A stretch of DNA of 64,000 nt, from the NCBI GenBank assembly GCA_963682175.1, contig OY821775.1, positions 6,668,501 to 6,732,500 on the forward strand, given 5' to 3'. Position 1 is the first letter of the stretch, and each line of letters begins with the position of its first letter. This DNA comes from Triglochin maritima (taxonomy: Eukaryota; Streptophyta; Magnoliopsida; Alismatales; Juncaginaceae). Shown here piece after piece: positions 61,263-64,000 of the stretch. The notes beneath the pieces were generated by a model. That model worked only from the letters and a program-made list of their open reading frames with translations. It ran no database searches and was not told the DNA's origin. Position numbers and translations under genes: made by a program.

Positions 61263-61916
61263 ATGAAGTGCAAGACCCACCCCTACGAGCCCGGCGTCGG
61301 CGTCTGCCCGTCGTGCCTCCGCCTCCGCCTCCTCGCCCTCCTCGACTCCACTCCCTCCACCCCTTCCCCTCCCCACTTCCCCCTATCCGTTCCTCCCTAC
61401 GTCCCCCGTCCGGTGGACCCCACTCCTCCCCCGTCCAAGCCCCGCTTCTCCCTCCTCTCCGCTCTCTTCCCCTCCAGATCCGACGAATCCAACTCCAACT
61501 CCTCCTGGATCAAGTCCTTTTTCACCCGCCGGAAGCGCCGGCGGAGGCGGCCGGAGGGGTGTCGGCTCTCCGTCGACGCCGGGTGCCGCGGCATGTCGCC
61601 GGATTTGGAGGAGGTTTCGGTTTCCGAGTCGGCGTCGGCGTTTTCGGTGTCGGAGTTCTCCTCCCCGGCCTGGCGGATTCCAGCGCCGACGCCTGCGAGG
61701 TGGGGGCACCGCCGGTGTGTTGGCCCGCCGCGGCGTACGGTCTCAGGGTTCACGGTTTGCTTGAGTCCGATGATGAGGCCGAGCCCGCAGAGACGGAGTC
61801 AGGTCGGGTCCGGCGAGGATGGGATCTCCGGCGAGATTAGGGCCGGGAGAGGTGGCCCCACCGGGCTCGTGCAGAACAGGTCTAGGAAGCTCGCCGATTT
61901 TGGTAGGTTTCAATGA
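61263..61916 (+). CDS. Small plant-specific protein with N-terminal CxxH...CxxC motif
   Basis: A 217-aa open frame in a GC-rich island (61263-61916) amid AT-rich DNA, which supports a real gene. The N-terminus has Cys3, His6, Cys15 and Cys18 in the order C-K-T-H ... G-V-C-P-S-C-L-R, a putative zinc-binding motif typical of a plant-specific family of unknown function. It is followed by a Pro/Ser-rich stretch, a basic cluster (TRRKRRRRRP, about residues 89-98), a Ser-rich part, a conserved-looking SGFTVCLSPMMRPSPQ (about 160-175) and the ending RSRKLADFGRFQ. The basic cluster may direct it to the nucleus. The +2 frame is also open but lacks the motif. A possible donor, GTAGGT at 61901, near the end could allow another 3' exon. 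Confidence 0.75.
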   Translation: MKCKTHPYEPGVGVCPSCLRLRLLALLDSTPSTPSPPHFPLSVPPYVPRPVDPTPPPSKPRFSLLSALFPSRSDESNSNSSWIKSFFTRRKRRRRRPEGCRLSVDAGCRGMSPDLEEVSVSESASAFSVSEFSSPAWRIPAPTPARWGHRRCVGPPRRTVSGFTVCLSPMMRPSPQRRSQVGSGEDGISGEIRAGRGGPTGLVQNRSRKLADFGRFQ

Positions 61917-64000
61917 CCGTTTTGCCCTTCTTGTTTTTGGTTATTTACTTCCCTGCCATTCTGGTTAGGGAGAGCCGGAGAGGGGCGTTTTTTCGCCTGG
62001 ATTAGGAATTTGTCGAAAGAATTGGGTCGATTTTTAGGAAATTCCTGGAAAGAAGTGCTGTACAGTACAGATTGGTGTAGAGTAGAAAGAAACTTTGTAG
62101 TGGAATTAATGAGCCTAAATAAATATCTGTGGATTTACCTGTGCGGGGATTTAATGTAAAGAGATCTGTATTAGTTGTTTTTATTGCTATTCCCATGGCA
62201 ATGATCGTACGTTGAATTATGAGGACGTGTTCTATAACCGCATGGACTATGGAGTGTGTTTATGTCTAATTTTCTCACATTTGAAATTTTTTGTGTGTTT
62301 AATGCTGATTGCTGAGTGCTCCCAGTTCAATGAACTTCTATTAATAACCCAACGTTAACATGTTTATGCCGTGGATCTTGTGTTCACAGCCAGCCCCTTA
62401 AAAATGATATTTTGTTATATCTTTTAGAAAACATTGTACATTATTACTATAAATAATTCAAAATTTTCAGGGGAGATTACTGCCCCATAATATTTCGTTA
62501 TACCTATTGAAAACTATTATATGTTATTAACCCTTCAACTATTCTTCTTAGATCTTCAACTTTAGATGGTTAGAACCATGACAAGGAGTCTAAACATACT
62601 TCTTTGGCATATTAATATATCAACATTTGTTTTTAATAAAGAATACAATGATACTATTGTTGTGTAACTTTAAAATAGTGAAATAGGAATACATGGACAA
62701 GAGGTGTTTATCTAGAATGCATTAACATTATTGTTTTACAACTTCAGAATAGAGAAAGAAGTTGCTAAATTCATGTTCTTCTTTCATTCAGAACATCAGT
62801 GCACTTAGGAATAGAATGGCAATACCAATATTATGATTAACACTTTCTCGTTAAAGGGAAAGGCGGAATGCTTAAACTTTTTATAATTTTGGTTGGAAGT
62901 CACCGATATTAGCCGAACCTTTCAAGGGTAATGTTTATTGTCGCTATGCATTGTTGTAACTTTTTGCACTTGTGAAGTGGACATGTTTATCTATGTTTTA
63001 TGCTTTTGCTTGTGCCTAGTAGGACAACACTAGGTGCTGTTTCACAAACCACCACGCTTTGGCAAACATTTCTTGGAAGATTAGTTTCAAAAAGTGCAAT
63101 CTTAACGCATAAGATTACAAGAACGTTCTCAAATTAGAAGAGAAGCATTTGGATTTTTCTTACCGTAGCTTGAAAGTACTTTCAGAGATAGAGGACACTA
63201 CAGAATCTAGAACTAGAATGGATGTTGAGACTTTAACTTTGGACTTCCCACTAAAGGAGACAAACCTTGTTCTGGGACTGACTATTTTGATTGGTGGATG
63301 CGTGGAGTTCTTCCTCTAACAATTTACTTCTTTTTGGTTCAGCATCGATTACTTTAGTTCTTACCCAACGGCCAACGGGCAGGTACTTACGTGGCTATTG
63401 CCTTTTTTTCACGTAGAGCCTTGTGGTGACGTCAGCTATTGTCACCATCTGCATTGTGGTCAAAGTTTGTAATAGCAATAAACAAATGGTATTAAATATA
63501 AGTTGACGCCTCACCATTTTGTTTTAGGCTATATATACGTCACCATTCTCTGATTTGACAGCGAAATACAAATTTGTTTACCAGTTTCATCGTGTTTGTA
63601 TGATTCCATTTTGACACATACATCGATTTATTCATCTCACGATAGTATTTGTTTTGAGTAGATGTACAGATAAAAAGGAATGGTACGTCAAAACATTTAA
63701 AATTTGGATATGAATTAAACAAACTCAGAGCATAGCAGTACCGAACTATTCCAGATGTCATATTCTCTCTCGTTGTCACGTCATTTCATCCCATATATCT
63801 AAATAGAACTTAATTACACCCACGAACACCCTACATGTTTCAAAATAAATAAAATACATGTTTTCAGAATTAGTTTTTTTTTAAAAAAAACAATTTAAAA
63901 TAAATTATAAGTATTTTTAACAAATGACAAAAATAAAATAAAATAACGACCAAAACAGTCTATAAGAAAACTCCACGGTACAATTTTTTCTACCGTTAAA
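61917..64000. other. 3' flank and intergenic DNA to the window end
   Basis: No gene is supported. It probably includes the 3' UTR of the gene at 61263 in its first few hundred bases. A TGACGTCA palindrome lies at about 63427-63434 within the inverted pair GGTGACG...TTGTCACC. The rest is AT-rich. Confidence 0.45.

Noticed and set aside
61268..61840. 190-codon frame overlapping the gene at 61263, plus minus-strand frames
   Set aside because: They are GC-rich shadow frames. They lack the CxxH...CxxC and SGFTVCLSP features of the main frame.

Overview
This is a nuclear, AT-rich, transposon-laden genomic window from a flowering plant, most likely a eudicot. The genes have many short exons with GT/AG introns and plant-type protein families. 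Intergenic DNA is filled with Mutator-like (MULE), hAT and LTR-type insertions, several with target-site duplications that can be read directly. There are no bacterial operons, CRISPR arrays or recognisable tRNA/rRNA genes. The species cannot be named from the sequence.

Layout. 1-4.4 kb: the end of an unrecognised gene, a repeat-rich insertion carrying GGTCGACC palindromes, a degenerate coding fragment with in-frame stops, and the last two exons of a quinone-oxidoreductase-like gene whose N-terminal half is missing. 5.3-11.8 kb: two intact tandem genes for an SGPP-type HAD sugar phosphatase, each with five exons of identical lengths. 12.6-14.6 kb: a 2,075-bp LTR-like insertion with a TATAA target duplication and a dense array of paired GGTCGACC palindromes. 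14.65-15.5 kb: a dead copy of the 3' end of the DNA2 gene. 18.5-20.8 kb: an intact papain-like cysteine protease of the senescence-associated SAG12/SAG39 type (minus strand). 23.5-25.5 kb: a long-TIR MULE-like element enclosing a GRF-type zinc-finger fragment. 25.8-26.9 kb: a palindromic, tandemly repeated AT-rich block. 26.9-34.2 kb: a second, diverged copy of the SGPP-to-DNA2 interval, split by a MULE with a decayed transposase (itself hit by a hAT element), a hairpin MITE, a hAT-like element and an LTR-like insertion. 34.0-49.9 kb (minus): an intact 34-exon gene for the DNA replication helicase/nuclease DNA2 (JHS1), about 1,301 aa. 51.8-56.2 kb: a second MULE of the same family, carrying a decayed plant-mobile-domain gene instead of a transposase. 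56.5-56.9 kb: another hAT-like element. 61.3-61.9 kb: a small GC-rich gene with an N-terminal CxxH...CxxC motif. The rest is intergenic.

The genes do not form a pathway. The main structural story is evolutionary: SGPP and DNA2 lie tail to tail, the interval between them was duplicated, and each copy then collected different transposons. The most unusual sequence signal is the array of GGTCGACC palindromes, mostly in pairs about 21-22 bp apart, found in several unrelated insertions.
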